Of a stretch of DNA of 64,000 bases, positions 61,985 through 64,000 are shown in pieces. This DNA comes from Branchiostoma floridae (lineage: Eukaryota > Chordata > Leptocardii > Amphioxiformes > Branchiostomatidae). The position numbers were made by a program, and so were the translations under genes. The stretch's first letter is position 1. Each line of letters starts with the position of its first letter. The stretch lies in contig NC_049991.1 in the NCBI RefSeq assembly GCF_000003815.2, positions 14,040,343 through 14,104,342 on the forward strand. The letters run 5' to 3'. The notes under the pieces were generated by a model, which was not told the origin of the DNA, did no database searches, and saw nothing but the letters and a program-made list of their open reading frames with translations.

Positions 61985-62285
61985 TGCCCACCTCGGGTGA
62001 AAAAGATTACTCTGTGATTGGTCAAGAAATCAATCAATTGTCTAGACTGAGTCTAGACGAGCCCCTGTCTGGTTGTTCTGTCTGAAGCCGCGTGCCGAAC
62101 ACAGGTGAAAAAGATTACTGGTCTGTGATTGGTCAAAAAATCAATCATTTGGCTAGACCGGGCCAATCGTAGACGAGCCCATGTCTGGTTGTTATGCACA
62201 CAGGTGAAAAAGATTACTGGTCTGTGATTGGTAAAGAAATCAATCAATTGTCTAAACCGGGCCAATCGTAGACGAGCCCTGTGTA
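61985..62285 (+). repeat. Three tandem ~100-bp units carrying CCAAT-type motifs
   Basis: The units start with ggtgaaaaagattac at 61996, 62104 and 62203 (periods 108 and 99). Each contains tctgtgattggt (inverse CCAAT), aatcaatca-ttg and gacgagccc. Units 2 and 3 also contain gggccaatcgtag (direct CCAAT). Reading frames over it are artefacts. Confidence 0.85.
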
Positions 62286-62546
62286 TATCTGTTTGAAGCC
62301 CCTGTACCTCGTCATTAGTCTTCCAGGTGTGTGTGGAGACGGCCTCACCTCGCAGCACGACCGCTGTGTGACTGGGTCCTTTCTACTTTGAGCGTCCTAC
62401 CTAAGACAACAGGTTAGTTCGGTCATTTCTTCGCAGAAAATTTGATCATAATTTCTCATACACATTATTATCTGTGCCTTGTGTGTTTGTTGCGGCGGTG
62501 TTGAGGCAACGTATGCATGACTGTTTGTTCTACCGATTTGTTAGAA

Positions 62547-62682
62547 ATGTCTCGACGCCATGAGGGAGGAAAGGAGCGGGGGAACAGAGGTGTCAATCGC
62601 CTGTCACTGAAGGTGCTTCGGGACAACATCCAGTGTATCACCAAGCCAAGGGCGCATGCAGTCTTTCCGAGACATTCGACAA
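62547..62682 (+). pseudogene. Histone H4-derived 5' fragment, copy 1
   Basis: From ATG 62547 the frame reads MSRRHEGGKERGNRG, then KVLRDNIQCITKP. It aligns with the H4 N-terminus through the highly conserved KVLRDNIQGITKP block, with one extra codon before K-V-L and many substitutions. After ITKP similarity is lost, and the segment ends ttcgacaag|gtattg, which looks like a splice donor. The globular histone fold is missing, so it cannot be a working H4. It is either a decayed gene fragment or an H4-derived exon. Confidence 0.7.
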
Positions 62683-63049
62683 GGTATTGTGTTGTTTTAC
62701 ATTGTGTAAAAAACAGTTTTGGTGTAGTAATCTTTAGCTGGCATTTTCAAAGCCTGGTCCTGAACAATGCTTGTTCAAACAGTCCAATGTAATATAAATA
62801 ATCGGTAACGTTAACACTGAATTCTTTTGTGACCGTCCGAGGATGCAAAAAACAGAACAAACTACATTTACATGTGAGGCATCCCTGTGCCTTATTTATC
62901 ACCAAAACAACAAGACATTAGTCTGAACCTTATTCACTTTCTTTCTTCTAGGATCTTACTGGTGCCATCAAGCCCGGATCAACTGCAGCTGCAATGTTCA
63001 AGTTAAGTGCTTAATAATATGTCTTATGGGGTTTGAAATGGTAATGGTT

Positions 63050-63540
63050 GCAGATATGGACTCCTTTTGCATTCAGGGCTTCAGTCCGTTTCCGTGGTGT
63101 ACAGGCCTGGTGTGTGGCTGGTTTGGTTTCTGTGACTGTGTCGATAGTCTAGATGGATTCGGCGTTACTGTAAATTCTGCTGTTTCTTAGTAAACAGGGT
63201 TTTCCCTGGTTCACCATCTGTTGTCATTTCTGTTTTATGTCATGGTCAGTGGTTTTCGGGGACCTAGACCATTACATAAGCTGCCTCGTGTCGTTTTCTT
63301 GGGTCCCGAACCAAGAGGACGACACAGGCCAGAAAGAAACACAGGTGGTTGAACAGTCTATTTAATATTAGTAGTTTATTCCTTTAGAACAAGGACGTTA
63401 TATCAGCTATAACGTCCTTGTTTAGAAATACTCGACATCTCGGCGTCGACACAGTCACAGAAACCGAATCAGCCATTCATTGGGCTTGTACACCACAGAA
63501 ACAGACTGAAGCAATGAGTGCAGAAGTAGCCATATATAGC
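63050..63540. mobile_element. ~490-bp nested foldback between the H4 fragments
   Basis: The outer arms 63068-63144 and 63446-63522 pair imperfectly (for example ggtttctgtgactgtgtcga and its inverse). An inner hairpin lies at 63281-63327 (gtcgttttcttggg / accaagaggacgac), and a perfect 14-bp palindrome at 63391-63423 (ACAAGGACGTTATA, 5-base loop, inverse). No clear target duplication was found. Confidence 0.65.
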
Positions 63541-63646
63541 TCTCGAAATTTAAACTGAAGTTCTTAACTATATTTCTGAGCCAAGTTTAATCTTTGTCTC
63601 GTTTTTTCTTTCTTTCTACCGAGGATCATTGCACCGTACGAGGAAG

Positions 63647-63745
63647 TGTCTGGACAGGGAAAGGGAGGCGAGGACTGGTGAGGGAAGGTACCGGACGTGA
63701 CCGACTGGGGATTCGCAGTCTTCCCACACATATGACAAGGTATCT
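63647..63745 (+). pseudogene. Histone H4-derived 5' fragment, copy 2 (frameshifted)
   Basis: tgtctggacagggaaaggga matches the start of H4 (SGxGKGG) with GTG in place of the start ATG. A one-base deletion near 63665 shifts the frame, after which ctggtgagggaaggtaccgg and acgtgaccga follow the GLGKGGAKRHR codons. The fragment ends atatgacaag|gtatct, like copy 1. It is too broken to encode protein. Confidence 0.6.
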
Positions 63746-63949
63746 ATTGTGTGAAAGCACAAAGTTTTTAATTGTAAGATAACAGCCTTTGTGTTTGGTA
63801 AGTTTAAGATTACAGTTTCAATTTCAATTTTGTTACCTAAACGATAATAAGCTCAGTATAAAAGTCTTTTTTCTTTTACTTCCTTATCTGACTCTGAATT
63901 GAATGAAGTATATGAATACTTTTGTATTACGGTTTGACTGTTTGTCAAG

Positions 63950-64000
63950 TTTGGTCTTAATTTCTCATAAACATTCTTTTCTGTGCCTTGTGTGTTTGTT
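63950..64000 (+). repeat. Start of a further repeat of the H4-fragment leader (cut by window end)
   Basis: taatttctcataaacattct and tctgtgccttgtgtgtttgtt match 62451-62491, the leader just upstream of H4 fragment copy 1, where that sequence lies about 75 bases before the ATG. Confidence 0.7.

Noticed and set aside
62053-62358. 101-codon minus-strand frame with internal repeats
   Set aside because: Its repetitive protein simply reflects the tandem DNA repeat at 61985-62285.
62952-62995. Possible exon after ttctttcttctag downstream of H4 copy 1
   Set aside because: It reads as a short plausible peptide but has no GT donor (it continues ttaagtg) and no H4 similarity.
62800-64000. Histone mRNA 3' stem-loop expected after an H4 gene
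   Set aside because: I looked for a GGCTCTTTTCAGAGCC-like hairpin and found none; the 14-bp palindrome at 63391 has a different sequence and loop.
1-64000. CRISPR arrays, bacterial operons, ribosome-binding sites
   Set aside because: Spliced eukaryotic genes and transposon content rule out a prokaryotic reading; no regularly spaced repeats with unique spacers are present.

Overview
This is eukaryotic, intron-rich, AT-leaning genomic DNA with two assembly gaps (runs of N at 23820-23919 and 61702-61949). Split genes with GT/AG introns, many short inverted-repeat transposons, microsatellites and LINE/SINE tails, together with the two proteins recognised, point to an invertebrate deuterostome. 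A lancelet (Branchiostoma) is the best guess, but that is inference from gene content and repeat style, not a database match.

Only two protein genes can be supported well, and both lie in the first 18 kb on the + strand. Positions 59-10530 hold the last five exons of a WDR90/POC16-like gene (centriole and cilium WD40-repeat protein). Splice phases are consistent, the stop is at 10528-10530 and a polyadenylation signal lies near 10925. The rest of the gene is to the left of the window. Positions 15429-17442 hold a complete three-exon NHERF1/NHERF2-type scaffold gene (405 residues): two class I PDZ domains, a proline-rich linker and a C-terminal ezrin-binding motif. The two genes have no evident functional link beyond both relating to apical or ciliary cell structures.

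From about 17.5 to 61.7 kb no confident gene is visible. This gene-poor stretch is dominated by small mobile elements. Counting the introns to its left, the window holds: a family of TAGYCTC/TARCCTC-ended palindromic elements, most with 9-bp target duplications (9232, 9791, 22610, 27180, 32262, 56216); Harbinger-like AGGTGG elements (31122, 46151); a pogo/Tigger-like MITE (44914); a CAGGGCTC-ended element (5745); a 1.07-kb TIR element with fragments elsewhere (4508-5583, 38085, 43353, 51031); a dead LINE reverse-transcriptase end (47957-48330); SINE and LINE tails; and local tandem duplications. One 84-nt minus-strand segment at 49501-49584 looks like an exon of a membrane receptor but is unproven.

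The right end (61.98-64 kb) is the most unusual part. It has three tandem ~100-bp units, each carrying paired CCAAT-type pentamers, followed by two degenerate copies of the 5' part of a histone H4 coding sequence (62547 and 63647). A 490-bp foldback lies between the two copies. The leader of a probable third copy begins at the very edge of the window.
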